Assembly (NCBI GenBank): GCA_003762875.1
Contig: RIBL01000005.1
Span: 1 to 64,000 of the forward strand
Length of the DNA: 64,000 nucleotides
From: Muribaculaceae bacterium Isolate-110 (HZI)
Lineage (GTDB): Bacteria; Bacteroidota; Bacteroidia; Bacteroidales; Muribaculaceae
Direction: 5' to 3'
The notes beneath the pieces are model-generated. The model did not search any database. It was not told the DNA's origin and was given only the letters and a program-made list of their open reading frames with translations. Both the position numbers and the translations under genes were made by a program. Shown here one piece after another: positions 9,532 through 18,021 of the stretch. How positions within the stretch are numbered: position 1 is the first letter of the stretch; every line of letters starts with the position of its first letter.

Positions 9532-9583
9532 ATACAGACCCACGGTCAGAGTAAACGCAATAACTCTGACCGTGGGTCTGTAT
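9532..9583. terminator. Strong hairpin terminator after topB
   Basis: A perfect 21-bp stem (9532-9552 with 9563-9583) encloses a 10-base loop. It lies 69 bases after the topB stop and separates topB from the accessory gene run. The downstream arm is followed by a mixed T-rich stretch rather than a clean T run. Confidence 0.75.
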
Positions 9584-9628
9584 TGTATCTAAAAGTTGCA
9601 TTGATCGTTTTTTTCTTGCCGAATATCA

Positions 9629-9657
9629 TTGAGTTACAAAAAATTGTTGTAACTTTG
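9629..9657 (+). promoter_or_regulatory. Candidate promoter of the accessory gene run
   Basis: TTG at 9629-9631 and TAACTTTG at 9650-9657 are 18 bases apart, close to the Bacteroidetes consensus. It is the only promoter-like pair I can see ahead of the overlapping genes from 9661 to 21564. The expected transcript start falls almost on the ATG at 9661, so the first short frame may be leaderless or may serve as leader. Confidence 0.5.
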
Positions 9658-9660
9658 CGT

Positions 9661-9804
9661 ATGGCGACTCTCTCTAAAATACTGATTATGTGTGTTGGTC
9701 TTGTTCTCTTCGGTAACTTGTGGGCGCAAAGTTGCTTCTTTGCCCTATGCCCATTTTTATGGGGCTGTGCATATAATTTTGAGCGGAAAGGAGGCAAGCA
9801 ATGA
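9661..9804 (+). CDS. Short hydrophobic peptide heading the accessory run
   Basis: A 47-residue frame with an N-terminal hydrophobic segment (ILIMCVGLVLFGNLWAQ) resembling a signal peptide, then a Cys/Phe-rich tail ending GGKQ. A longer frame from TTG at 9583 would run into the topB terminator and is unlikely. Its last bases carry the module AAGGAGGCAAGC that also ends the genes stopping at 13032 (GGKL) and 14172 (GGKR), and the next gene starts in its ATGA overlap. It may be the remnant of a larger gene whose 3' junction survived. Expression is uncertain. Confidence 0.4.
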   Translation: MATLSKILIMCVGLVLFGNLWAQSCFFALCPFLWGCAYNFERKGGKQ

Positions 9805-10268
9805 ATAAAGGTTTTAAAATATCGTTTTGGATATTGTGCGGATTGGCTTGCGTCTTAATTGCATCAATGTGCCTCATTGGGTTATTCTCATATTTCACTC
9901 ATAATTTCAAAAAAACACAAGATGGCTACTTTGCAAAAGTAGAATATTCTATCGAAGGGTATATAACAGACAAACAAATCGTTGGTGGCCCTTACTGCCT
10001 CATAGAGTTGGAGCTAACAAAATTTGAAATAATGAAAAACGAAATCCATTCATCAGATGATTATGTAGGAGTCTTTGCCTCAGACACATCCAAAGTGTTT
10101 ATAATAGCCCCATTGCCTGAGAATTTTTCATCATCATCATTAGATAGAATCGAGATAAATACTCATAACAGACAATGCGTATTTAATGACACGTCTGTGT
10201 CCACATTAAGAACGGCATCACTTTATAAGCATAAATTGCCCAATAGTAACGGCTATATTCCCTTCTAA
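9801..10268 (+). CDS. Membrane-anchored hypothetical protein
   Basis: A 155-residue protein I do not recognise. One N-terminal membrane helix (FWILCGLACVLIASMCLIGLF, about residues 9-29) is followed by an extracytoplasmic domain of about 120 residues with beta-strand character and a Ser-rich patch (FSSSSLD). The start is set by the strong site GGAGG 11 bases upstream, inside the previous frame. It stops 2 bases before the next ATG. It belongs to the packed gene run. Confidence 0.6.
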   Translation: MNKGFKISFWILCGLACVLIASMCLIGLFSYFTHNFKKTQDGYFAKVEYSIEGYITDKQIVGGPYCLIELELTKFEIMKNEIHSSDDYVGVFASDTSKVFIIAPLPENFSSSSLDRIEINTHNRQCVFNDTSVSTLRTASLYKHKLPNSNGYIPF

Positions 10269-10270
10269 AT

Positions 10271-10829
10271 ATGGAAGATACTTTAAGATACATATTCATT
10301 GCCGTCATAGTCTATGCTGTTGGTATGGAGATATATAAGGCTGTTCGTTCGCGATCGACTGACTATTCTCTTTGGGCGATTATTGTGCTTATGGGTGCAG
10401 TGTTATGGATTTCAAGAGGATTTCTTATCTCCAGCCGGATATATGATTTCCTGATGATTGCCGTATGGCTTGTAGCAATCGGTTGTTTTGTTCTCTCGCG
10501 GAAATCCCAATACGGAAAGTATCTGAAATCTATTGCCATTGGTGGACTTTCAGTTTTCCTTGCTGTCTTTAGCTATTGGAATATAAAGGCGCAGTCCATC
10601 GTTCCAACAACCTTAATAACTTCCCTAAAGGGATATTCAACACATCGAATAGATGAGGTATGTTTCCGTTATAACGGAATTCCTTTTTGGAGAAGTTACA
10701 ATCTCAACAACTACCCCAAATGTAAAGCTACTTCCTGAACAGTACGATGTAAGTCTGACAGTCAAGCCGATTTCACCCAATGTTGCCAAACTTGAATCAA
10801 TAACCCTAATTCCAAAAGCAAAGATATGA
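10271..10829 (+). pseudogene. Membrane protein gene broken by a frameshift
   Basis: The frame opens at 10271 with four hydrophobic segments (for example YIFIAVIVYAVGMEIY and FLMIAVWLVAIGCFVL), then stops early at 10738 after 155 residues. If one T is removed from the T5 run at 10684-10688, translation continues without a stop: ...NGIPFGEVTISTTTPN... to ...ITLIPKAKI and TGA at 10827-10829. This gives about 185 residues and restores an exact ATGA overlap with the next gene. The restored overlap, typical of this operon, is strong evidence that the second frame is genuine. It could be a true mutation or an assembly/sequencing error. The function is not recognised. Confidence 0.7.
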
Positions 10830-11722
10830 AAACATCCCTCTTATATAAGATTGTGCTTTGGATGGTAATGGTGACAACATCAATACTGTTGTGCGCTGCG
10901 GCGATTCCGACAAGAACTGCCGAGTGCAATGATATGTCACGCAAAATATTATGGGTGGTTGATGGTGTGGCTCTCCATGATACCATATTCACATACACTA
11001 TTGACCGGATGAGGAGTGACAGCGCGATGGTCTATACGGCACAGTCGTTGAGCTATGTTTATCCATCCGACATTGAAAGTATCTGTGTCATGGATTCGGT
11101 AGAGGCTGCGGATTATGGCTTCGTGAATTGTAGCGGGGTTGTGAAAATTCAGACCTTCTTTCGTGAACCTTTGTTGATTGTTGTGAATGGCATCCCTTAC
11201 AAAAGCCATGTCAAAATGACAGCCGGAGAAATGTTGGGAGGTATGGACTGTATTAGTCGAATTTTAGTGAGTGAAATACATGATTTGCAGGATTACGATG
11301 TCAAGAGTGTGGATATAATAAAGGATCTTAGTGTTACCTGCCATAAACAGCGGACTCCGTTTGTGGTGATAACAACTGGGTTGCCTTATTATAGAGTAGA
11401 TGACCTTGCCGGAGCTTATTTTGCCAAACATGGCAAGCAGAGTTATACACTTCACCTAAATAATGATTCGACATATGTTTTCACGCAAAAAAGACTTGAT
11501 AGGAGAGCTATAGTTCCGGAGATTCGCAATGCCGGTACATGGAGCATATCGAGAGGCCGAATAGTTCTGAAATCAGGCAATAATCCTGAAGATTTATTAT
11601 CATCCGGATACATGACTCATGAGGGAGTGGTTCTTGATGTAAAGAATCGGGATAAGCTCACTATGCCGAAGCAGGCGTGGCATAACAGCAAAATATTAAC
11701 CTTAAAACGCCAACGAAAATGA
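10826..11722 (+). CDS. Exported protein with TonB-receptor plug-like segments
   Basis: A 298-residue protein with an N-terminal signal or anchor (about residues 8-28). Two stretches resemble the plug domain of SusC/TonB-dependent receptors. The first is WVVDGVAL with YPSDIESICVMDSVEAADYG and GVVKIQT. The second is LIVVNGIPY with YDVKSVDIIKDLSV and FVVITTG. Plug domains carry the same order (VDGVP, then DIESIEVLKD, then GVILITT). No beta-barrel follows; the C-terminal 100 residues form another small domain (YTLHLNNDSTYVFTQ, then GTWSISRGRIVLKSG). Such free-standing plug-like domains occur in Bacteroidetes; the role here is unknown. Confidence 0.6.
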   Translation: MKTSLLYKIVLWMVMVTTSILLCAAAIPTRTAECNDMSRKILWVVDGVALHDTIFTYTIDRMRSDSAMVYTAQSLSYVYPSDIESICVMDSVEAADYGFVNCSGVVKIQTFFREPLLIVVNGIPYKSHVKMTAGEMLGGMDCISRILVSEIHDLQDYDVKSVDIIKDLSVTCHKQRTPFVVITTGLPYYRVDDLAGAYFAKHGKQSYTLHLNNDSTYVFTQKRLDRRAIVPEIRNAGTWSISRGRIVLKSGNNPEDLLSSGYMTHEGVVLDVKNRDKLTMPKQAWHNSKILTLKRQRK

Positions 11723-13032
11723 AACAGATTTGGCCCATAATAGGTGTGGCGTGCGTCATGATTTCGTCAATCGGGAGAATGGCTAATTCCCTTACGGATG
11801 TGCTGATTGCTGTCGGTGCAATTGCTGTTGTCGCATTGGTTATATGGCTCTTCGAGACCGGGAGATTAACGATTAACGAGCGTCTTGGCAAAGTATTGAA
11901 GAAAATCTGTTCTTTCATATTGGTGGCGGTCGGCATAGCCTACCTCGTGGCTATGGCCGTTTTTGTTACATACAAAGTGGCGACGGAGGGAGATATGCAG
12001 GGAATTATGTTTTTGGTTATCGCAACCGTGGCATTCGGCATTTCATGGTATATCAGCAGATGGCGCAGACGGTGGGTGAAATTCCTGAAAACTTTTATGT
12101 CCAAAGACAAGATACGACATGGCGACTGGAAGATGCGCGAAAAGTATTTCCAGACATTTGACTATGCCACCAATGCCCTGTATGGACTGCGAACCGCTGG
12201 CGGCATTTTTGACGGACAGGCGAGAGTATGGCTTGACCCGTCAGATGTTGATAAAGATGCTTCCGTACGATTGGATTCATTTGAGGCAATGTTGGCGAGG
12301 CGTGGCATTAAAGCCAAGTGTGCTATGGCTCACATTCCCGGATGTATCTACGCCGATATAGTCGCTGAAACCAATTACAAATCAATGAAAGGCAGCAGTA
12401 TGACTGCATTTCGTGACGCGTTCCACGAACTTGACGGCATGAACTATCAGGGTATATATTATGCCGAGTATCATGGAGAGTTGGGCACAATCTTTTTTGA
12501 AAGTAACGCCGGAAATGTCATAAGCCGTGCGATAAGGACTGAGCCGAGAGAAGAATATTATATTGACAACGATTGCGGATTTCAATCTGAAGAAGCCCAT
12601 TATTTCATTGAGCGCGGTGTCGATTGGACCGAGGGTACATACTCGTTGATTTCAGCCAAGGAGTTTTTCGCGCTTTGGCGTGAGCGACTTGAATATGACG
12701 ATAAAGACGACGCATATTCTTTCTTTGAGCAAGCATCGCTGATGTATTTTGCTGCGGTAGCCAATGGCGACAAGAAAGAACAAACCAATAGCCGATGGGA
12801 TATTGAAAACGCCGCCAAATATCTCATAGCCCATGACGCGAAAGACGAAATGATTGAACTCATGGCAATTTATGAACAGTCGATGTATTGGGCTTCACGA
12901 CTGTTTGTAGATGTCATTCCGGAATACGCCCATGATACAGCCAATTGGTTGGTTGAATACAGCGACAATCCTGTGATTGTCTCACGCACCAAAAGACTTT
13001 TAACCCAATGGAAGAAAGGAGGCAAGCTATGA
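11719..13032 (+). CDS. Large membrane-anchored hypothetical protein
   Basis: A 437-residue protein I do not recognise. There are four hydrophobic segments in the first 115 residues (for example VLIAVGAIAVVALVIWLF and GIMFLVIATVAFGISWYI), then an Arg-rich boundary (RWRRRWVKF). A cytoplasmic domain of about 310 residues follows, rich in acidic and aromatic residues. It starts in an ATGA overlap with the plug-like gene. It ends KKGGKL with the GGAGG module that primes the following gene. It is the longest product of the accessory run. Confidence 0.6.
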   Translation: MKQIWPIIGVACVMISSIGRMANSLTDVLIAVGAIAVVALVIWLFETGRLTINERLGKVLKKICSFILVAVGIAYLVAMAVFVTYKVATEGDMQGIMFLVIATVAFGISWYISRWRRRWVKFLKTFMSKDKIRHGDWKMREKYFQTFDYATNALYGLRTAGGIFDGQARVWLDPSDVDKDASVRLDSFEAMLARRGIKAKCAMAHIPGCIYADIVAETNYKSMKGSSMTAFRDAFHELDGMNYQGIYYAEYHGELGTIFFESNAGNVISRAIRTEPREEYYIDNDCGFQSEEAHYFIERGVDWTEGTYSLISAKEFFALWRERLEYDDKDDAYSFFEQASLMYFAAVANGDKKEQTNSRWDIENAAKYLIAHDAKDEMIELMAIYEQSMYWASRLFVDVIPEYAHDTANWLVEYSDNPVIVSRTKRLLTQWKKGGKL

Positions 13033-13760
13033 ATCCGATATTATCTGATTATCTTGCAATTTGCAGCAGTTTTCGAGAAGATGGATTAAGCAAGTCGGAA
13101 AGGAAACAGCGACATACAATGCTCTCTGAATGGGAGAAAAAAGAGTATGACAATGAACATATTACCATCGGAGAAATTCGGGATTTTTGGACTAAGCATA
13201 GTAAAATTTGTTGGAACAATCAGTTTATCAACAAGATTATATGTCCTCAAATTGCCATAGATTTGGAGAATGGCGGTTTTGAGGGGCTAAAATTCTTGTT
13301 CCATTGTTTTTGCGGTCATGAGGATTCTTATCTGAATACCAATAGTCCGCTTGAACTATTCTGTAAGTTTTGTAAATATAAATACGAACCGTTTCAACTT
13401 GCAGATATGCTGCTTGAACATGATGAGGATAATGTTGATGCGCTCAGATACAAATATCATGCACTCAAGTATTTTCTTGAGTTTTCCATTCATGAAATGC
13501 CGACGGGCATATTAAATGGCATGAATGGAGCAGGTATAACGGATATTCCGGCAATGCTGAAAGATATAGAAGAATTTGAGTATCTATCAAAAAAATTAGA
13601 CACGCCACTTTGTGAAACTCTGATCAACGATTGCCGCAGATTCTATCCGGCATACAAAGATTATCTCCAAAGTTTCCGTCGTTATAAAAACTTTGTGGAA
13701 TATCTGAAAATGAACAACATCCAATACCAATCATACACTTCACGTTATGACTATGAATAG
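13029..13760 (+). CDS. Hypothetical soluble protein
   Basis: A 243-residue, mostly helical, charged protein with no signal or membrane segment. I do not recognise it. The start at 13029 is chosen over the ATG at 13008 because it sits 11 bases after the GGAGG module and gives the usual ATGA overlap with the upstream stop. The C-terminus ends SRYDYE; the stop overlaps the next start by 8 bases (ATGAATAG), exactly as at 15037-15044. It shares its flanking junction types, A before and B after, with the unrelated gene at 14169. Confidence 0.6.
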   Translation: MNPILSDYLAICSSFREDGLSKSERKQRHTMLSEWEKKEYDNEHITIGEIRDFWTKHSKICWNNQFINKIICPQIAIDLENGGFEGLKFLFHCFCGHEDSYLNTNSPLELFCKFCKYKYEPFQLADMLLEHDEDNVDALRYKYHALKYFLEFSIHEMPTGILNGMNGAGITDIPAMLKDIEEFEYLSKKLDTPLCETLINDCRRFYPAYKDYLQSFRRYKNFVEYLKMNNIQYQSYTSRYDYE

Positions 13761-14172
13761 GTGGCAGAAGATATTTGTGTGTTATTACCGTTTTCAGGAG
13801 CGTATCGGAAATGGTGATATGCCCGTATTCATTTCTATGGGCATGATGTTATTCGCATTGTATCTTTACTTATTCAGTATTACAACAGTTGTTTTATTCT
13901 CATTTGGTAATATTATAGGCTCATCTGTATTGTTCGGGCTAAAAAGCCTGACACTATTCAATATCATGTTATGTTGCTTGACGGGAACTATATTTTATCT
14001 AAAATATCTTCGAGGCGACAGATTAAACGATACGCTGTCTATTGAAATTTCAAGAACTGACAAGTTTTATGCGGCTGTATTCCTCATTGGCGGCATTTTC
14101 AGCATCTGTTGCGTTTTTATTTTCATGTGGGCAGTTAATAACGGATTCATATTGGAAGGAGGCAAGCGATGA
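13753..14172 (+). CDS. Four-helix membrane protein with MNRWQKI leader
   Basis: A 139-residue integral membrane protein with about four membrane segments (for example FISMGMMLFALYLYLFSIT and AAVFLIGGIFSICCVFIFMW). The start at 13753 is preferred over 13747 because it yields MNRWQKI, the N-terminus also found in the gene at 15037, and the same 8-base overlap with the preceding stop. The C-terminus is EGGKR, encoded by the AAGGAGGCAAGC module. No family is recognised. Confidence 0.6.
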   Translation: MNRWQKIFVCYYRFQERIGNGDMPVFISMGMMLFALYLYLFSITTVVLFSFGNIIGSSVLFGLKSLTLFNIMLCCLTGTIFYLKYLRGDRLNDTLSIEISRTDKFYAAVFLIGGIFSICCVFIFMWAVNNGFILEGGKR

Positions 14173-15044
14173 AATCACAAGATTGCTATACGGCAAAAGA
14201 GGCTTTTACGTTTCCTCTTTTCTGCCTTGTCTGTTTGGCTTTCAACATCTATTGGGGTTGCTCAGACGTTTGGCCTGTCGGAGCAATCGTTGGTGCATCG
14301 TTTTTCGGAATATTCACATTTGTGTATGTCTTCAAATATTCCCGATTCGGTCGTGACTACCTTAGAATTGATGCCAATGGGATTACATCTAAAGAATGGA
14401 GCAAAACCGCGACGCTGAAATGGTCTGAAATAGCGAAATGCACAGTATGCTATATACAGTCCTATGGGAGTGGAAGCCTCTTTTATAGAGTGCTGGACAT
14501 AATATTATTATCCGAAGCTAAACGTCCAAAGAGTTTTTCGGTAAGACTATCCGGGAAATATTGCCGCAACAAAAGTGTTATCACTGCCATTGAGCAGTTT
14601 GGCGGCTCAGAAGTCTATGACAGCCAATCATCACATGCACAAAACATGTATCTCGGCAGGATAATCCTGTTCGCTATTGGTTTGTTTGTACTATTCGCAC
14701 TATTGTCCTGCAACAATCGTCATGACCTGACTGAGAATTACTCTGTATTCACTTATGGTGAGGGATTATATGGAGAAAGTGAGGAAGGTTACCCTGTATT
14801 CGTTTCAAAACTCGGTTATAAAGATGCACCGCCATTCATTGCAAATATCCGACAAGTATGGTGGAATGATTCTACAATAATCATTGAGCAAAACAATGAT
14901 TATTGGTGGATAGTCACAGCAGTTGATAGCCGGTTGAGTTATGGAGATAAATATGTAGGCCCGCTTTCAGCCCGGGAAAAAGACAGCATTATGGTTGTCG
15001 AGAAAATCCGTATTAAACAGATGAAACATTGGAGTTATGAATAG
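14169..15044 (+). CDS. Membrane protein with PH-like domain
   Basis: A 291-residue protein. There are two N-terminal membrane segments, then a domain at about residues 60-150 resembling bacterial PH domains (DYLRIDANGITSKEW, then LKWSEIAKCTV, then FSVRLSGKY). A third hydrophobic segment (RIILFAIGLFVLFALLSC) follows, and then a C-terminal domain of about 105 residues. The PH resemblance is by eye. It starts after module A (GGAGGCAAGCG) and ends HWSYE in module B, the same flanks as the unrelated gene at 13029. Confidence 0.55.
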   Translation: MKSQDCYTAKEAFTFPLFCLVCLAFNIYWGCSDVWPVGAIVGASFFGIFTFVYVFKYSRFGRDYLRIDANGITSKEWSKTATLKWSEIAKCTVCYIQSYGSGSLFYRVLDIILLSEAKRPKSFSVRLSGKYCRNKSVITAIEQFGGSEVYDSQSSHAQNMYLGRIILFAIGLFVLFALLSCNNRHDLTENYSVFTYGEGLYGESEEGYPVFVSKLGYKDAPPFIANIRQVWWNDSTIIIEQNNDYWWIVTAVDSRLSYGDKYVGPLSAREKDSIMVVEKIRIKQMKHWSYE

Positions 15045-15735
15045 GTGGCAGAAAATAGCAGGAGTTATCATTGGAGCTATAGTTATATTGTTCCTTACTG
15101 TTCTTACAAAGATGGGGTTTAGTGTCAAACGATATAGAGAGGCTGAACAATCCGAGATTGTTGCAAGAGTAGACAGTTACATCAATAAAAATGGACGTTT
15201 GCCTGCATCTTTGTCGGAATTAGGGTTTGAGCAGACACCAGGATTATACTGTTATAAAGGAAATAGTTTAAATCTCATAAGAACAGATTATTCTAACAAT
15301 GAATATATATTGGAGTGGTGGGATCAGACTCACAAAATATGGCAATATTCATCGGAAGATAAGAAGTGGTACGACTACGAGCTTTGGGAATTTGAGCCAC
15401 CTATTAATGTTGATACTATTAGAGGAATTTACAACGTCTTTTACAGCTCACGAGCAAATATGCAAATAAAAATAGATAGTCTACGAAAGAATGATAATGT
15501 TATATTACTCTTGGACAATGATATTGAAGTTAAAGGAGATTCCATGGCATATTTGAAATTCTTATCAGGCGATACATTGAGGATGGAAGGATGGGTAGCC
15601 GTTAGGTCTCATCAACTCCCTGCATATTTGAAAGAATTTGGCACTTGGAAATACTACGATCAGGTAGGCAACTGCTACCGTAAGTTTTGGAATTATAAAG
15701 AAAACGACAGATTGATATATGAAGCTGACAGATAA
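15037..15735 (+). CDS. MNRWQKI-leader protein with pilin-like and MORN-like segments
   Basis: A 232-residue protein with one N-terminal membrane helix (IAGVIIGAIVILFLTVLT). A segment typical of type II pseudopilin-like sequences follows (EIVARVDSYINKNGRLPA, then SLSELGF). The C-terminal part resembles MORN_2/YwqK repeats (LRMEGW and EFGTWKYYDQVGNCYRKFW). The same domain order occurs in the broken gene at 17349-18008, so the two are paralogues. It starts in the 8-base module B overlap and its end overlaps the next gene by 17 bases. The function is not known; MORN_2 proteins are often found in small defence or immunity-type loci. Confidence 0.6.
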   Translation: MNRWQKIAGVIIGAIVILFLTVLTKMGFSVKRYREAEQSEIVARVDSYINKNGRLPASLSELGFEQTPGLYCYKGNSLNLIRTDYSNNEYILEWWDQTHKIWQYSSEDKKWYDYELWEFEPPINVDTIRGIYNVFYSSRANMQIKIDSLRKNDNVILLLDNDIEVKGDSMAYLKFLSGDTLRMEGWVAVRSHQLPAYLKEFGTWKYYDQVGNCYRKFWNYKENDRLIYEADR

Positions 15736-16480
15736 ACGATTTTGGATATTTGAGGCATTTGCCATACTGTCAACGGCTTTGACAGTCGGACTGATGGAAT
15801 TATTTTACAAACTCAGGTTGGATTCTGATGTCTTACCCATTTGTATCATAATTCTTATCACATACCTAATCGGGCACGCTGTGGCTTGGAAGAGCAATAG
15901 GTCTTGCGCTTGGTTAAAACTTGGACTCACTACTTATTTGTTCTCCGCTGTCGCCTTAGCGGTCATTTTTGCAATCATATTTGTTATAGATTGGCTTGCA
16001 CCAACTGAAGTATCTGACGATGTATCTGCTGACGAGCATGTAGGTTTTTCAGCTTTAGATTTAACATTGGTAATAATATTGATATGGGGTATTATTTCAT
16101 TTATTCCGACTATGGTTACCGCTTTTGTAGCCTCACTTTGTTTTAGAGCAAAGACAACGGTGGCAACAGGTATGAAGTTAAGGAGTATTTCACTTGAATC
16201 AATTGGTGTGGATGGAATTGCCTATACCAAGAGTGAAGCACTGAGAATAGCAGAGGAGTATTACAATTCAAATATACCTATTCTTGGTGGAGACGTGTAT
16301 CTCTTTAATAATGGTAACATTAAACCCACATACGACAATTGGTACTGTAATCGGAATAACTCTGAAACTTCGTATGAGTATGTTGCCCGAAGTTATCAAG
16401 TTGCCTGCGACTATATCAAAAAATATCCGGACAATGCTAATATCTTTTTCAGTATCGTTAAAGGACATATAGACAAATGA
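15719..16480 (+). CDS. MKLTDKRFW-leader membrane protein
   Basis: A 253-residue protein beginning MKLTDKRFW, directly followed by hydrophobic segments (about four in the first 145 residues). A cytoplasmic C-terminal domain of about 110 residues ends in a helical stretch (YVARSYQVACDYIKKYP). The first 17 bases overlap the end of the previous gene, so the leader DNA also encodes the upstream C-terminus YEADR. The C-terminal domain is not recognised. It is one of six frames in the run with this leader. Confidence 0.6.
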   Translation: MKLTDKRFWIFEAFAILSTALTVGLMELFYKLRLDSDVLPICIIILITYLIGHAVAWKSNRSCAWLKLGLTTYLFSAVALAVIFAIIFVIDWLAPTEVSDDVSADEHVGFSALDLTLVIILIWGIISFIPTMVTAFVASLCFRAKTTVATGMKLRSISLESIGVDGIAYTKSEALRIAEEYYNSNIPILGGDVYLFNNGNIKPTYDNWYCNRNNSETSYEYVARSYQVACDYIKKYPDNANIFFSIVKGHIDK

Positions 16481-17352
16481 AATCTGACAGCAAAATATAT
16501 CGGTTTTTCTTTGGACAGCGGGGTGAGAGGCACTTGCCATTTGGTGCTATGTTGCTGATTCTCGTGCCTTTTCTTATTGGAGGTCTGTATTTCCAGAATC
16601 GCAAGTACAATGCTTTGTCGGCAAATCCGGAACATACATCGACTGTAATTTCAGATATTGGCTATATAGGCACAAGTGGTCCTATAATATATTACAACTT
16701 TACAGTGAATGGTGTAACATATAAAGGTGGTATGCATGCCAATGGTTTTGCCGTTGGCGACAGCATAGGTGTGGTATATCAGAAAGATAACCCGGAGAAT
16801 AATATGACGGTGTTTAAATATTATGATGGCCCGTCGTATGGTTCGGTCACAATATTCGTCCTCGCTGCGATTGTTCTGGCACTATACCGATGGCGAAAAA
16901 TCAATCGAAAATACAACGAGAGCTGCCCGGAGTTGGATGGCACTGGAAGGTGTCGTATTTACCGCATTGACAAGGAATATATATTTGTTACAGTATATAA
17001 TGTCACTGCGAGTCTTCCGATTAAATTCCTCCCCATAGACTGTAGTAACGGAGAATTTGAGAATACTCTCATGGAAATATTCCACGCAAGTCTGCATGGC
17101 AAATATGTGGAGCTGAAAAACGCAGAACTGATCAAAGCCATGAAGCAACGCTCATGGCGACAGCTTTACCAATACTCCACAAGCGTGCTGCTGAAACACG
17201 ACAGCCGCACTCTGGAGATTTTGCCAACCCGGAAAGCCACCGATGGCAAAGGTCTTGACTGGGATTATTCCCGCGCCCTGTCTTTTGGCCTTGGCGGCGC
17301 GTCATGGAAAGACATCATAAACTCAACCCGAAAACTCCTTGAACAAATATGA
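16477..17352 (+). CDS. Membrane protein with DUF3592-like domain
   Basis: A 291-residue protein with two membrane segments (FGAMLLILVPFLIGGLYF and VTIFVLAAIVLALYRW). They bracket an extracytoplasmic loop resembling DUF3592 (YYNFTVNGVTYKGG, then VGDSIGVVYQKDNPENN). A cytoplasmic domain of about 165 residues follows. The start overlaps the upstream stop by 4 bases. The end (LLEQI, with CTTGAACAAATATGAAACT) is nearly identical in DNA to the end of the gene stopping at 19262. Assignment to DUF3592 is by eye. Confidence 0.55.
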   Translation: MKSDSKIYRFFFGQRGERHLPFGAMLLILVPFLIGGLYFQNRKYNALSANPEHTSTVISDIGYIGTSGPIIYYNFTVNGVTYKGGMHANGFAVGDSIGVVYQKDNPENNMTVFKYYDGPSYGSVTIFVLAAIVLALYRWRKINRKYNESCPELDGTGRCRIYRIDKEYIFVTVYNVTASLPIKFLPIDCSNGEFENTLMEIFHASLHGKYVELKNAELIKAMKQRSWRQLYQYSTSVLLKHDSRTLEILPTRKATDGKGLDWDYSRALSFGLGGASWKDIINSTRKLLEQI

Positions 17353-18008
17353 AACTAACCAATAAACGATTTTGGAACTCGCATACTTATATGGTGCTGT
17401 TGATTGTCGCGGTGTTGATTGCGATTGTTATTTCATGCAAAAGAACTATGGTTGTCAAAACCGCTGAAATAGAACGAGTCGGCAATGAAATCATTGTAAA
17501 AATTGAAGATTTCCAAAATAAATATGGGAAACTCCCTGTGAACCTCCATGAGTTGGGAGCTCCATTTGAAGACAATAAAGAAACATACGATTATCAAGGC
17601 TATATTTTATATTATGAGCCGACTAAAGACGGGAAATATTGGCTTACTATTACTTTCGGACCTGATGAGGATTATATCTATTATTCACAACGAAAATACT
17701 GGCGGTGGAATTATGACACAGAACTGTCATCAGAAAAACGTGAATAACTGTTCAAAGAAGTGTTCCAGTCATATAGACCGGTATGGAAGTATGATAGTCT
17801 TTGTGCAAATTCCGACAGTGTCAACACGATCTACCCATCGGCTCCGGATTCGCTGATTTATTGTCGTCAATACTATAAGGATGGCAAACTTGCAGCCGAA
17901 GGGTGGATGCTCCATGATTGGGATAGAGAAGGAGACTACACCGACAATATCGGAACGTGGAAGTATTACACACGCGATGGCATAATGATAGAAAAGCGAT
18001 GGCCGTAA
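17349..18008 (+). pseudogene. MKLTNKRFW-leader gene interrupted by an in-frame TAA
   Basis: The frame starts MKLTNKRFW with a membrane helix and a pilin-like segment (EIIVKIEDFQNKYGKLPV), then stops at TAA 17745-17747 after 132 residues. Directly after the stop, in the same frame, coding continues without interruption to 18008. It encodes a MORN-like tail (YYKDGKLAAEGW, then GTWKYYTRDG). The whole matches the domain order and approximate length (about 220 against 232 residues) of the intact paralogue at 15037-15735. A single point mutation therefore splits the gene. The second part alone could start only from GTG at 17760 and lacks its membrane anchor. Readthrough cannot be excluded. Confidence 0.72.
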
Positions 18009-18021
18009 ACGGAATAAAGAT

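Noticed and set aside
9583-9660. Upstream extension of the 47-residue frame from TTG
   Set aside because: It would begin inside the topB terminator and before the promoter box at 9650-9657.
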